NCBI RefSeq assembly: GCF_900156495.1
Contig: NZ_FTNT01000002.1
Location: 154,359-218,358 of the forward strand
DNA from: Williamsia sterculiae
GTDB taxonomy: Bacteria; Actinomycetota; Actinomycetes; Mycobacteriales; Mycobacteriaceae
Length of the DNA: 64,000 nucleotides
Direction of reading: 5' to 3'
Each line of letters opens with the position of its first letter. Positions within the stretch are counted from its first letter, which is position 1. This document shows, piece after piece, positions 1-7,760 of the stretch. A program made the translations under genes and the position numbers. The notes beneath the pieces were generated by a model that ran no database searches, was not told the origin of the DNA, and worked only from the letters and a program-made list of their open reading frames with translations.

Positions 1-37
1 ACGAGTCCTCTCGGTGCGTCGACCATGAGAGACGAGT

Positions 38-70
38 CGGGGCCTGACACCGCGATGGTGTCAGGCCCCG
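38..70 (-). terminator. Strong hairpin terminator closing the leftward BMC operon
   Basis: A perfect 14-bp inverted repeat (CGGGGCCTGACACC at 38-51, GGTGTCAGGCCCCG at 57-70) encloses a 5-nt loop. The stem extends past one mismatch to about 32-76. It starts 19 nt beyond the stop codon of the leftward BMC-H gene. No long T-tract follows, which is usual in high-GC actinobacteria. It suggests that the leftward operon contains only three genes. Confidence 0.8.
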
Positions 71-88
71 CCTCGTTGCCGGCCCGGC

Positions 89-370
89 TCAGGACGAGAA
101 CGCGTCGCCGATGACCGCGTCGGACTCGACGTGCGGGCGCGGTATGACTCGCCACCCGTAGAGCTCGCCGACGTTCTCGGCCGCCGACCGCCCGGCGTCC
201 ACGGCCGCCTGCACCGCGCCGACGTCACCGCGCACCAGGACCGACACCTGCCCGTTGCGGAGCGTGCGACATCCGATCAGGATGACATCGGCCGCCTTCA
301 CCATGGCGTCACCCGCCTCGAGGGCACCGACGAGCCCCCGACACTCGATCATGCCCACTGCGCTGGTCAT
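89..370 (-). CDS. BMC-H hexameric microcompartment shell protein
   Basis: A 93-residue single-domain BMC (Pf00936-type) protein that forms the hexameric tiles of a microcompartment shell. Visible hallmarks are the opening strand (GMIECRGLVGALEAGDAMVKAA), the [17 protein letters not shown] segment that shapes the hexamer centre, and the closing VIPRPH strand. The ATG at 370 is preferred over the ATG at 376 because GAGAGGA lies 6 nt upstream of 370 but abuts 376. It is the last gene of the leftward operon, directly after the HAD phosphatase (stop at 384). A second BMC-H lies in the rightward operon, so the shell probably mixes two hexamer types. Confidence 0.95.
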   Translation of the reverse strand: MTSAVGMIECRGLVGALEAGDAMVKAADVILIGCRTLRNGQVSVLVRGDVGAVQAAVDAGRSAAENVGELYGWRVIPRPHVESDAVIGDAFSS

Positions 371-383
371 ACCCATTCCTCTC

Positions 384-1319
384 TCATCGCATGGTCCTGA
401 TGATCGCTTCCGCGAGAACGGGGTCCGTCAGAAGGCCGGAAAGGGCCCCACCGTCGTCCGTCTCCGATGGTGGTGGCGTCCGCACCGCGTCGGACCTCTC
501 GGTGCCTCGGCGGCGTCGTTCGCGACGTCGCCGGGCCGCGGCGGCCACCACCGAGTCTGTTCCGCGATCCGCAGCGTGTTGCGTTGTCGCGCAGGGGCAG
601 TGATCATCGGGTCGACCGTAGAGATGGGCGAGGAGCTCCTGCGGCCAGATCGCCACGAATTCGGCGCCGGCGGCGAGCAGCTGTTCCTCGGTGTGCATCC
701 CCCATGCCACCCCGACCGCGCGGATGCCCGACCGTACCGCGGCCTCGACGTCTCCCACCGTGTCGGTGATCAGCACGACCGCGCGGGGGTCTGTCTTAGC
801 CCGGTCGGGTATCGTGTCAGCGATCGGCGGCTCGTCGTAGTACGCCCGGCACAACCGTCCGGACCCGGAGGCGGCATCGGAGAGAAATCTCGCGATCCCC
901 ACCGCCTTGTCGGGTTCCACATCCCCGCCGAACACGTGGGCGAAACAGTAGTGGAGGTCGTTCGCGCGCAGGACTCGTCGCACCACCACCGTGGTGTTGG
1001 ACGAGAGCACCGCCAGCGTCGAATACGGGACCATCGCCTTCACCACGTCGATGAGGCCGGGCACCATCGCGGGGGAGTAGTACTCGTCCAGTGCGGTCAT
1101 GAACTCTGAGGTCACGATGTCGGCGACGTCGGCGTTCGGGCAGGCGGCGCGAAGTGACGCGAAGAAGTTCTCGGCGAACAGTTGATAGAACTGTTCGGCG
1201 GCGTCGATCCCCAGACCGTGTCGCCTGCTGATGGGGGCGAAGACCTGCCACGACGCCTCACGCGTCTGCACGAGTGTTCCGTCGAGATCGAAGATGACCG
1301 CCGTCGGCGGCGAGCACAT
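384..1319 (-). CDS. HAD-superfamily phosphatase with putative C-terminal encapsulation peptide
   Basis: 311 residues. HAD motifs are clear: nucleophile region FDLDGT (D11, D13), motif II SSNT, motif III lysine in PDKAVG and motif IV ITDTVGDVEAA. This is the phosphoglycolate-phosphatase-like pattern with a helical cap. The catalytic domain ends near residue 240. A low-complexity Ala/Arg/Ser/Asp linker follows, then an amphipathic C-terminal helix SGLLTDPVLAEAIIRTMR (about 294-311). Linker plus helix is the architecture of BMC encapsulation peptides, so this enzyme may be shell cargo (inference). The ATG at 1319 has GAGG 9 nt upstream; the preceding gene stops at 1331. The substrate is unknown; a small phosphorylated metabolite is likely. 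Confidence 0.85.
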   Translation of the reverse strand: MCSPPTAVIFDLDGTLVQTREASWQVFAPISRRHGLGIDAAEQFYQLFAENFFASLRAACPNADVADIVTSEFMTALDEYYSPAMVPGLIDVVKAMVPYSTLAVLSSNTTVVVRRVLRANDLHYCFAHVFGGDVEPDKAVGIARFLSDAASGSGRLCRAYYDEPPIADTIPDRAKTDPRAVVLITDTVGDVEAAVRSGIRAVGVAWGMHTEEQLLAAGAEFVAIWPQELLAHLYGRPDDHCPCATTQHAADRGTDSVVAAAARRRRERRRRGTERSDAVRTPPPSETDDGGALSGLLTDPVLAEAIIRTMR

Positions 1320-1330
1320 GATCGCGCGCC

Positions 1331-2359
1331 TCAACGACCGGAACCCGCTGCGCGGTGAGGCGCACCGTCGTAGATCCTGCACAGGTGCTGCGGGCCGATG
1401 AAATCCTGGATCTCACCCCAACCCTGTGCGGTCGGGTCACCGTCGTACCGCCATTCCGCCAGCACGTTGTAACCCACCGTCCCCGGCCCCGCCTGCCACG
1501 GGAACGACGTCCGCCCCAGGCCGGTCAGCCGGTGCGTCCGTCCCCGGCTGTCCGTCACCTCGAGCTCCACCGACGTGGCGAAGAATCCGTGCCGGATTGT
1601 CCGGCCGGTGGCGTGCGACAGTCCGTAGAGTCGGCCGTGGTCCAGTACGTATCCGTGCGACAGCGTCAACTCGGTGGCCGCATCGGGGCCATTGTCCGGG
1701 TCGAAGTCGAGGATGGCGTGCACGGCGAAGTCCTCGGAGAAGTGGGCGTGCAACCAGCTCATGGTGTGGCCCTGATGTTCTGACCGCAGACCCCAGCTGT
1801 GGTCCATGGTCGAGACACAGTCGACGGGGTAACGGCGTCCGCGGACATTTACCTCGCCCTCGAATTTCCCGGTCTGATCGAAATGCCCCGCGTAGGCCTC
1901 ACCCCAGGCGAAGGTGTCGTCGTCGTCCGCCTGCGCCAAGGCCGCTGCCACGACGGGATCCTGTGCGGGGTCGTGGATGTCGAAGGCCTCGGCGAGAGCC
2001 GTGTACCGGAACGACAACGACACGTCGTCACCGTTGTCGAACTGCACATCCCACACCCGGTTCGGTTCGGGTGAGGTGACCGAGACACCGTTGGCGAGCC
2101 GGTAGTCGCGCAGGTTCTGTGGCTGCGGGATCGCGAGGTGGTGTTGGGCATCCCAATACTCGGCCTGCCAGGGTGCCTCGACGAACTTCGAGTTGATCGC
2201 GACGGTCGAGATCACCACGCCGACATTGGGACGGAACAGGGCGTACACGCCGACGTTCAGGAGTGCCTCGGGTACGTAGAAGCCGAAGAAGTTCGTCTCT
2301 GCCCAGGTCGGGTCGTCGCTGGTCGGCGTATGGAAATCGGCGTCGTGGTCGTTGATCAT
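1331..2359 (-). CDS. CrtC/AttH-lipocalin-like (DUF7064-type) protein in BMC operon
   Basis: 342 residues, no signal peptide. It has the look of the two-barrel CrtC/AttH-like family (DUF7064/7065): a conserved MDHSWGLR segment mid-protein and a C-terminal block with PWQAGPGTVGYNVLAEW and GWGEIQDF. Family members act on lipidic or isoprenoid substrates (CrtC is a hydratase) or are uncharacterised. It is the first gene of the leftward BMC operon, 11 nt upstream of the HAD phosphatase, so it is a serious candidate for the unidentified first enzyme of the pathway (inference). The ATG at 2359 has GAGGACC about 5-8 nt upstream; a longer reading to 2470 would run through the promoter region and lacks this support. 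Confidence 0.75.
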   Translation of the reverse strand: MINDHDADFHTPTSDDPTWAETNFFGFYVPEALLNVGVYALFRPNVGVVISTVAINSKFVEAPWQAEYWDAQHHLAIPQPQNLRDYRLANGVSVTSPEPNRVWDVQFDNGDDVSLSFRYTALAEAFDIHDPAQDPVVAAALAQADDDDTFAWGEAYAGHFDQTGKFEGEVNVRGRRYPVDCVSTMDHSWGLRSEHQGHTMSWLHAHFSEDFAVHAILDFDPDNGPDAATELTLSHGYVLDHGRLYGLSHATGRTIRHGFFATSVELEVTDSRGRTHRLTGLGRTSFPWQAGPGTVGYNVLAEWRYDGDPTAQGWGEIQDFIGPQHLCRIYDGAPHRAAGSGR

Positions 2360-2459
2360 CGGTGGTCCTCGATCACTGGTACTCCTCGGTGTGGCTTGCG
2401 GGTGCTTCCTACATCTCCCTGGCCAAGCGTGCCGGTGATCGGCGACGAGCGTCACCTCC

Positions 2460-2496
2460 CCGATGGACAAGCCGGGCGCCCAACATTGTCCATCGG
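2460..2496. promoter_or_regulatory. 11-bp inverted repeat in the divergent BMC promoter region
   Basis: Perfect arms CCGATGGACAA (2460-2470) and TTGTCCATCGG (2486-2496) with a 15-nt spacer lie roughly midway between the start codons of the two divergent BMC operons. Each arm contains TTGTCC pointing outward, so each could serve as a -35-like element for its own side or form a shared operator. The local PucR-type regulator (7761-9941) is the obvious candidate to bind. Its regulatory role is inference; the repeat itself is read directly. Confidence 0.6.
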
Positions 2497-2583
2497 TGAT
2501 AGGAGCCGGACCGGTAGCCGCTGCTTACTGTGTGCCCGGACCGGGATGACCCCGTGTCTCCCGACGAACCGACAGGAGTTCCC

Positions 2584-2880
2584 ATGCGGATCGCGCGGGT
2601 GGTCGGCCAGGTGGTCTCGACCGCCAAACCCGACTCCATCTCGGGACGGATCATCCTGTTGGTCCGCGACATCGACCCGGGCGACCCCGCCGATTCCGAG
2701 GACGACGGCGGAAGGCCTTATGCCGCTGTCGACCTGACCGGTGCCGGTCGCGGGGAGGTGGTGCTGGTGGTCAAGGGTACGGCCGCACGTGCCGCGGCCG
2801 ACGAGGCCCCACTCGACGCCGCGGCAATAGGGATCGTCGACAGTCTGGTCGTCGAGGGAAAGGTCACCTACGAGAAATGA
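2584..2880 (+). CDS. BMC-P pentameric shell vertex protein (EutN/CcmL family)
   Basis: 98 residues, the usual length of the EutN/CcmL/CsoS4 family that caps microcompartment vertices. Hallmarks are the N-terminal [15 protein letters not shown], the central LLVRDID strand, [18 protein letters not shown], and the C-terminal [13 protein letters not shown] with the near-invariant IGIVD. The ATG at 2584 follows AGGAG by 5 nt. It is the first gene of the rightward operon. Its TGA overlaps an ATG (2877-2880) that is in frame with the next BMC-H, so the two may be translationally coupled. Confidence 0.95.
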   Translation: MRIARVVGQVVSTAKPDSISGRIILLVRDIDPGDPADSEDDGGRPYAAVDLTGAGRGEVVLVVKGTAARAAADEAPLDAAAIGIVDSLVVEGKVTYEK

Positions 2881-2966
2881 ACACCGCCGCAACCGAAACC
2901 CGGCACGACACGCAATCAACAGAGACCCCTGTCCAGGGACAGGAATCCGAGAAGAAGGGCACGACA

Positions 2967-3284
2967 ATGGCACCTCAGAACACCTCGACCCGCGGTCTGG
3001 GCGCGTTGGGACTGATCGAGACCAGGGGGTTGGTCGCCTCGATCGAAGCGGCCGATGCCATGGTCAAAGCCGCCAACGTCCAACTCGTCGGGCACCGTGA
3101 GATCGGCGGCGGCCTCGTCACGGTCATGGTGCGCGGTGATGTGGGTGCGGTGAAGGCCGCCACCGACGCCGGCGCCGTGGCCGCGGGCAAGGCCGGCGAC
3201 GTGGTGTCGGTGCACGTGATCCCGCGTCCCCACGAGGAGACCGAGACCGTGCTCACGGTGCTGACCCGCCCCAAGGGTGCCTGA
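2967..3284 (+). CDS. BMC-H hexameric microcompartment shell protein (second copy)
   Basis: 105 residues from the ATG at 2967, which has GAAGAAGGG 7 nt upstream. The BMC core starts at [20 protein letters not shown], continues through [17 protein letters not shown] and ends with VIPRPHEE. It closely resembles the leftward BMC-H (shared [20 protein letters not shown] and VIPRPH), so the pair probably arose by duplication. An in-frame ATG at 2877 overlapping the BMC-P stop would add a 30-residue hydrophilic, Thr/Glu-rich N-terminal extension. Both starts are plausible. The shell core is the same either way. Confidence 0.93.
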   Translation: MAPQNTSTRGLGALGLIETRGLVASIEAADAMVKAANVQLVGHREIGGGLVTVMVRGDVGAVKAATDAGAVAAGKAGDVVSVHVIPRPHEETETVLTVLTRPKGA

Positions 3285-3344
3285 GACACTCCGCTTCCGG
3301 TCCTGCGGTGCACGCCGCGATGAGGACCGCGACCAGAAAGGCAG

Positions 3345-4727
3345 ATGGAGATGACAGCAGTCCTCGATGCTGATCTCGCGGCGTTGGCTGATGTCCGCGC
3401 GCAGGTGGCGGCGTCCAAGGCTGCCTTCGACGCGATCGACGGCGCCGACCAGGCGTTCTTGGACAACATAGTTCGTGCGATGGCCGCGGCCGGTTACGCC
3501 GCCGCCGAGGAACTCGCCCGGCTCGCGGCCGACGAGACCGGGTACGGGGTGTTCGAAGACAAGATCATCAAGAACCGATTCAACACCGGATTCGTGGCCG
3601 ACTGGATGCTCGAGCGGCGTGCGGTGGGTGTGCTCTGGGCGGACGAGGTCAACAAGGTGACGGCCATCGGCGCGCCGATGGGCCTGATCGCTGCGATCAT
3701 CCCGGTGACCAACCCCACGGCGACGGTGTTGTTCAAGAGTCTGGCGGCGGTCAAGGCGGGCAACGCCGTGGTACATGCCCCTCATCCGAGGGCCGCGCGG
3801 TGTTCTATCCGTGCTGCGGAGATCATGGCCGAGGCAGCGGTGCGTGCCGGCGCGCCGGAACATCTGGTGTCGTGCCTGCATGATCCGACACTGGCCGCGA
3901 CCCGGGAACTCATGTCGCATCGTGATGTGCGGCTGGTACTCGCGACCGGTGGGCCCGCGATGGTGGCTGCGGCCTACTCCAGCGGCAAGCCGACCATCGC
4001 GGTGGGCGCGGGCAACGTGCCCGCCTACGTGGATCGTTCCGCGGCCGACATCACCGAGGTCGCCGCGATGCTGGTCGCCTCCAAGTCATTCGACAACGGA
4101 ACCGCCTGTGTGGCAGAACAGTCGGTGGTCATCGACGCACCGGTCGCGGATCGGCTGGTCGCCGCCATGTCGCAGGCAGGCACCGCGTGGCTGACCCCCC
4201 AACAGCAGTCCGCGCTCGCGGCGACCCTGTTCGACGAGCGGGGAGGACTGCGTCCCAACGCGGTGGGGCAGTCGGCGATCGAGCTGGCCCGACTGGGCGG
4301 ATTCACCGTTCCGCCGAACACCACGGTGTTGGGTGCCGAGCTGGATGCGGTGGGTCCCGAGATCCTGCTGTCCCGGGAGATCCTCGGTCCGGTGCTCACC
4401 ATCTACCGGGAACCCGACGCCCAGGCCGGTAGACGGCGTGCGCGCGAGATCCTGGCGCTCGGCGGCGAGGGGCACACGGTCGCCGTGCACGCCACCGACC
4501 CGTCGGTCATAGCCTCGTTCAGCACCCTGCCTGCCGGTCGCATCATCGTCAACAGCCCGGCGTTGTTCGGTGGCATGGGTTACTCGTGCAACGTCGACCC
4601 GTCGTTCCAACTCGGTACCGGGACGTGGAGTGGGTCGATCTGCTCCGACAACGTCACCCCGCTGCACCTGGTGAACATCAAGCGGGTGGCACATCTCGCC
4701 CGACCGTGGCGCGGAGTCTATGAATGA
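3345..4727 (+). CDS. CoA-acylating aldehyde dehydrogenase of the BMC-associated EutE/PduP type
   Basis: 460 residues. It should oxidise an aldehyde to acyl-CoA with NAD+ and CoA, the defining core step of aldehyde-processing microcompartments. Evidence: the IIPVTNPTATVLFKSL nucleotide-binding segment, VGAGNVPAYVD, the catalytic cysteine in SFDNGTACVAEQ (Cys255, at 4107-4109) and the C-terminal TPLHLVNIKRVA block typical of EutE/PduP. No separate encapsulation peptide is obvious. The start at 3345 follows AGAAAGG; an ATG at 3351 is an alternative. It sits between BMC-H and BMC-T genes. No phosphotransacylase (PduL/EutD) is encoded nearby, so acyl-CoA itself may leave the pathway or be used elsewhere. 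Confidence 0.93.
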   Translation: MEMTAVLDADLAALADVRAQVAASKAAFDAIDGADQAFLDNIVRAMAAAGYAAAEELARLAADETGYGVFEDKIIKNRFNTGFVADWMLERRAVGVLWADEVNKVTAIGAPMGLIAAIIPVTNPTATVLFKSLAAVKAGNAVVHAPHPRAARCSIRAAEIMAEAAVRAGAPEHLVSCLHDPTLAATRELMSHRDVRLVLATGGPAMVAAAYSSGKPTIAVGAGNVPAYVDRSAADITEVAAMLVASKSFDNGTACVAEQSVVIDAPVADRLVAAMSQAGTAWLTPQQQSALAATLFDERGGLRPNAVGQSAIELARLGGFTVPPNTTVLGAELDAVGPEILLSREILGPVLTIYREPDAQAGRRRAREILALGGEGHTVAVHATDPSVIASFSTLPAGRIIVNSPALFGGMGYSCNVDPSFQLGTGTWSGSICSDNVTPLHLVNIKRVAHLARPWRGVYE

Positions 4728-4797
4728 GCCGGTCGAGGAGTTGGATTCGCGCCATGTCCCAGCCCGACGACCGGCGACCCACCCGAAGGATCTGCTC

Positions 4798-5433
4798 ATG
4801 AGCCACCAGGCGACGTTGCGTACCTATGCGTTCATCGACCGTATGCAGCCCCAGTGCGCGGCGCACGTTGCCGCCACGAGTCCCGGCGACCCGCCGCTGG
4901 CGGGGATGGCGGAACTGTTCGTCGAGATGGCACCGGGCAACGAGGTCTTCAAAGCGGCGGACATCGCATTGAAAGCGGCAGGCGTGCGTCCGGCGCTGCA
5001 GATCATCGAGCGGGAATTCGGCTTGCTGGAGTTGCATTCCGAGCAGCAGGCCGAGGTCCTCGCCGCAGGAGACGCGCTCCTCGCCGAACTGGGCATGGCC
5101 GAGTCCGACCGCATCAAACCGAAGATCGCGTCGACCCAGTTCATCACCAACGTCCACGGATACCAGGCCCAACTGCTCAACAAATGGCGCAAGGGTTCAC
5201 TTCTCATGCCCGGTGACAGCCTCTTCGTGCTCGAGGTCGCGCCGGCCGCCTACGTGGCCTTGGCGGCGAACGAGGCGGAGAAGGCCGCCGACATCAGCGT
5301 GATCGAGATCCGTGCGGTCGGTCGCTTCGGACGGCTCTTCCTCTCGGGAGGCGAGAGCGAGGTCGCCACGGCGCGCGATGCCGCAGTGGCGGCGCTCGAG
5401 CAACTCGACGGTGTGGACGAGGTCAGACGATGA
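4798..5433 (+). CDS. BMC-T tandem-domain trimeric shell protein
   Basis: 211 residues containing two BMC domains in tandem. Domain 1 covers roughly residues 15-100 (MAELFVEMAPGNEVFKAAD, REFGLLELHS) and domain 2 roughly 110-205 (GDSLFVLEVAPAAYVALAANEAEKAAD, RAVGRFGRLFLSGGESEV). Such proteins form pseudohexameric trimers, often with larger pores for metabolites or cofactors. The ATG at 4798 has GAAGGA 7 nt upstream. An in-frame ATG at 4720, overlapping the aldehyde dehydrogenase stop, would add 26 poorly conserved residues. Its stop overlaps the start of the next gene (ATGA at 5430-5433). By eye it resembles BMC-T proteins of actinobacterial loci. Confidence 0.92.
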   Translation: MSHQATLRTYAFIDRMQPQCAAHVAATSPGDPPLAGMAELFVEMAPGNEVFKAADIALKAAGVRPALQIIEREFGLLELHSEQQAEVLAAGDALLAELGMAESDRIKPKIASTQFITNVHGYQAQLLNKWRKGSLLMPGDSLFVLEVAPAAYVALAANEAEKAADISVIEIRAVGRFGRLFLSGGESEVATARDAAVAALEQLDGVDEVRR

Positions 5434-6719
5434 AAGTGCACGGTGCCGACGAGGTCGACGCGGTGGTCGCAGGCGGCGGCTCACGGTTGGTGGTCGGTGC
5501 CCGCGACCTGGTCACGCCGTTGGCTCGGGAACGGGCTCGCGACATCGGTGTCGTCATCGTCGTGGACGGCGCCGACACCGGCCCGGCGCCCGCGGAGGTC
5601 AGCACACCGAGATCGGCGCCCACCGTGGCCGTCCGGAAACCGTTGTCACAGGAACTCTCGGCGCCCCCGCCGTTGAGCCCACCGTCACCGGCACTGTACC
5701 GCCGCGGCGCCCCGCTCCCGGACGGCGTGCGGGTCGGGCTGCCGCGGCGAAACGGAGTCGTCCGAGGTCCCGCGCAGCGCGTCGGACGGGTGACCGTCGT
5801 CGGCGCGGGCAACGTCGGCATGATCGCGGCCATGCGACTGGCCGAGTCGGACCTCATCGACGAGGTGGTGTTGGTGGACATCGCCGGCCAACGTGCCGCG
5901 GGGATCGCCCTGGACATCTCCCACGCATCCCCGCTCCTGGGGTTCTCCACCAGAGTGCGCGGGGTGACGACCGTGGCCGAGGCCGGTCGTTCGGAATACG
6001 TGGTGATCACCGCCGGACGGGCGCGCACACCGGGTATGAGTCGCTCCGACCTCGTCGACACCAACGCCGCGATCGTGGGTGCCCTGACCGCCGACGCGGT
6101 GGCCGTGTCACCGGACGCGGTGTTGTTGGTGGTGACCAACCCGCTCGACGAGATGACCCAACACGCCTGGCAGGTGTCGGGATTGCCGACCGAACGGGTC
6201 ATCGGGATGGCCGGGGTGCTGGACTCGTCCCGTTTCCGTGCACTCACCGCGCTTGCGGCCGACACGTCACCCCGGCAGGTCTCCGCGTTCGCGCTCGGGA
6301 GCCACGGCGACGAGATGGTGTTGCCGCTGTCGCAGGTGACCGTCGACGGTGGGCCGATCACCGAGTCGTTGCCGGCATCGGAGGTGGACGGTTTGGTCGA
6401 CCGGACCCGCAACTCCGGTGCCGAGGTGGTGGGTCTGTTGGAGTCGGGTAGTGCGTTCTTCGCCCCAGGGTTGTCGGCGGCGCGGATGGTCTCGGCGATG
6501 ATCCGAGAGACAGGCGAGGTGCTCGCCGCCACGGTTGCTCCCCGCGGCGAGTACGGGATTCGTTCCGGTTACGTCGGTCTGCCGGTGCGGCTCGGTCGAG
6601 GTGGGCTCGCCGAGATCGTCGAATTGCCACTGACCGATGTCGAGCTCCGAGATCTGCGTACCGCCGCCGAGCGCATCGCCGAGCGGGTGGGGGCGCTCGA
6701 GGCGGTCGGTGCACGGTGA
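5430..6719 (+). CDS. Malate-dehydrogenase-fold enzyme with N-terminal BMC-associated domain
   Basis: 429 residues, about 110 longer than ordinary LDH/MDH. Residues 1-48 form a small domain with DLVTPLARERARDIGV, resembling the TP-x-A-R motif that I associate with several BMC proteins (EutQ-like N-termini). Residues 50-118 are a Pro/Arg-rich linker. From residue 120 the MDH fold is complete: GAGNVG with Asp150 (NAD+ choice), RARTPGMSR (Arg199, Arg205), TNPLD (Asn237) and catalytic His292 in GSHGDEM. Arg199 occupies the position where malate dehydrogenases have Arg and lactate dehydrogenases Gln, which predicts a dicarboxylic 2-oxo/2-hydroxy acid substrate. Likely lumenal, perhaps recycling NAD for the aldehyde dehydrogenase (inference). 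Overlaps both neighbours. Confidence 0.85.
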   Translation: MKVHGADEVDAVVAGGGSRLVVGARDLVTPLARERARDIGVVIVVDGADTGPAPAEVSTPRSAPTVAVRKPLSQELSAPPPLSPPSPALYRRGAPLPDGVRVGLPRRNGVVRGPAQRVGRVTVVGAGNVGMIAAMRLAESDLIDEVVLVDIAGQRAAGIALDISHASPLLGFSTRVRGVTTVAEAGRSEYVVITAGRARTPGMSRSDLVDTNAAIVGALTADAVAVSPDAVLLVVTNPLDEMTQHAWQVSGLPTERVIGMAGVLDSSRFRALTALAADTSPRQVSAFALGSHGDEMVLPLSQVTVDGGPITESLPASEVDGLVDRTRNSGAEVVGLLESGSAFFAPGLSAARMVSAMIRETGEVLAATVAPRGEYGIRSGYVGLPVRLGRGGLAEIVELPLTDVELRDLRTAAERIAERVGALEAVGAR

Positions 6720-7753
6720 GGGCGGTCGTGTACTCCGATCCCGGTGCGGTGTCGGTCACCGCGGTGACCGACGCCGCCGTGGTCGACCCGACGGACGCGG
6801 TGGTCGAGGTGGCGCGGGCGGGGATCTGCGGAACAGACCTGCACCTCGTCGCCGACGGGCACGGACTGCTCCCCGGGAACGTCATGGGACACGAGTTCGT
6901 CGGGGTGGTGGTGGATGTCGGGTCCGCGGTACGTGACGTGCACAGAGGTGATCGGATCGCGGGCACGGATTTCACCGCGTGCGGTTCGTGCTGGTGGTGC
7001 CGCGGCGGCAATCAGTGGGAGTGCGAGCAGCGGGCGTTCTTCGGCAGCGGTACCACATTCGGCGCCCGCCTCGACGGCGCGCAGGCCGAGTACGTCCGGG
7101 TCCCGTTCGCCGATGTCGCATTGCAGCGGCTGCCGGAGGAGCTCGACTGGGAGTCGGCGCTCTTCCTCGGAGACATCCTCGCCACCGGATACGGCGCCGT
7201 GCGACGCGCGCACTTCCGCCCCGGCGCGACGGTCGCGGTGGTCGGTGGTGGCCCGGTCGGACAGATGACCAGCCAAGCGGCGCAGGCGTGTTCAGCGGGT
7301 CCGGTGGTCGTCGTCGAGCCGGTGTCGGAGCGTCGGGAGCTGGCCGCGGACTGCGGAGCGGTCACCGCAACCCCGGAGACCGCCGTCGAGGTGCTCGCGG
7401 AGCTGACGGATGGTCGCGGGGCGGACGTGGTGATTGAGGCGGTGGGAGGCAGTCGCGGTCTGGAGACCGCGATGTCACTGGTCCGTCGCCGCGGGACCGT
7501 GGTCTCGGTGGGTGTGCACTCGGATCCCGCGTGGTCGCTTCCCGTCGCCCGCGCCTTCGCCGACGAGGTGACGCTCTCGTTCGCCATCGGCAACGCGATC
7601 CGCGATCGCGACGAGATCGTGTCGCTGCTGGCGGCCGGAGTCATCGACCCCACGGTCGTGATAGACAACCGGGTCGGGATCGAGGAGGCGCCGGAGGGTT
7701 ACAGCGCCATGGCGGCCCGGCGCAGCGTGAAGACGGTCGTGGTGTTCGATTGA
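6716..7753 (+). CDS. Zinc-dependent medium-chain alcohol dehydrogenase
   Basis: 345 residues, MDR superfamily. Catalytic-zinc ligands are in GICGTD and GHEFVG. The structural-zinc loop has the canonical C-x2-C-x2-C-x7-C spacing (ACGSCWWCRGGNQWEC). The nucleotide-binding motif is VVGGGPVGQM, followed by VVVEPVSERR. It starts with GTG at 6716, overlapping the stop of the MDH-like gene, so the last three genes of the operon are translationally coupled. In BMC pathways an alcohol dehydrogenase regenerates NAD+ by reducing part of the aldehyde, or generates the aldehyde from an alcohol. Which applies here is not visible. It ends 7 nt before the convergent regulator gene, with no hairpin between them. 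Confidence 0.9.
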   Translation: MRAVVYSDPGAVSVTAVTDAAVVDPTDAVVEVARAGICGTDLHLVADGHGLLPGNVMGHEFVGVVVDVGSAVRDVHRGDRIAGTDFTACGSCWWCRGGNQWECEQRAFFGSGTTFGARLDGAQAEYVRVPFADVALQRLPEELDWESALFLGDILATGYGAVRRAHFRPGATVAVVGGGPVGQMTSQAAQACSAGPVVVVEPVSERRELAADCGAVTATPETAVEVLAELTDGRGADVVIEAVGGSRGLETAMSLVRRRGTVVSVGVHSDPAWSLPVARAFADEVTLSFAIGNAIRDRDEIVSLLAAGVIDPTVVIDNRVGIEEAPEGYSAMAARRSVKTVVVFD

Positions 7754-7760
7754 CGGCACA

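Noticed and set aside
384-1319. Phosphonoacetaldehyde hydrolase, which would release acetaldehyde directly into the BMC
   Set aside because: Motif I is DLDGT, not the DxAGT pattern of that enzyme, and I see no matching catalytic lysine context in the cap; a phosphoglycolate-phosphatase-like HAD fits better.
5423-6532. Long open frame antisense to the MDH-like gene
   Set aside because: The sense frame has intact NAD and catalytic motifs; the antisense product is a Ser/Thr/Pro-rich composition artefact without domains.
2584-7753. Assignment to the aminopropanol/aminoacetone Rhodococcus-Mycobacterium BMC type
   Set aside because: The class III aminotransferase/lyase and aminoglycoside-kinase-like genes that define that pathway are absent, and MDH-fold, CrtC-like and EutJ-like genes are present instead.
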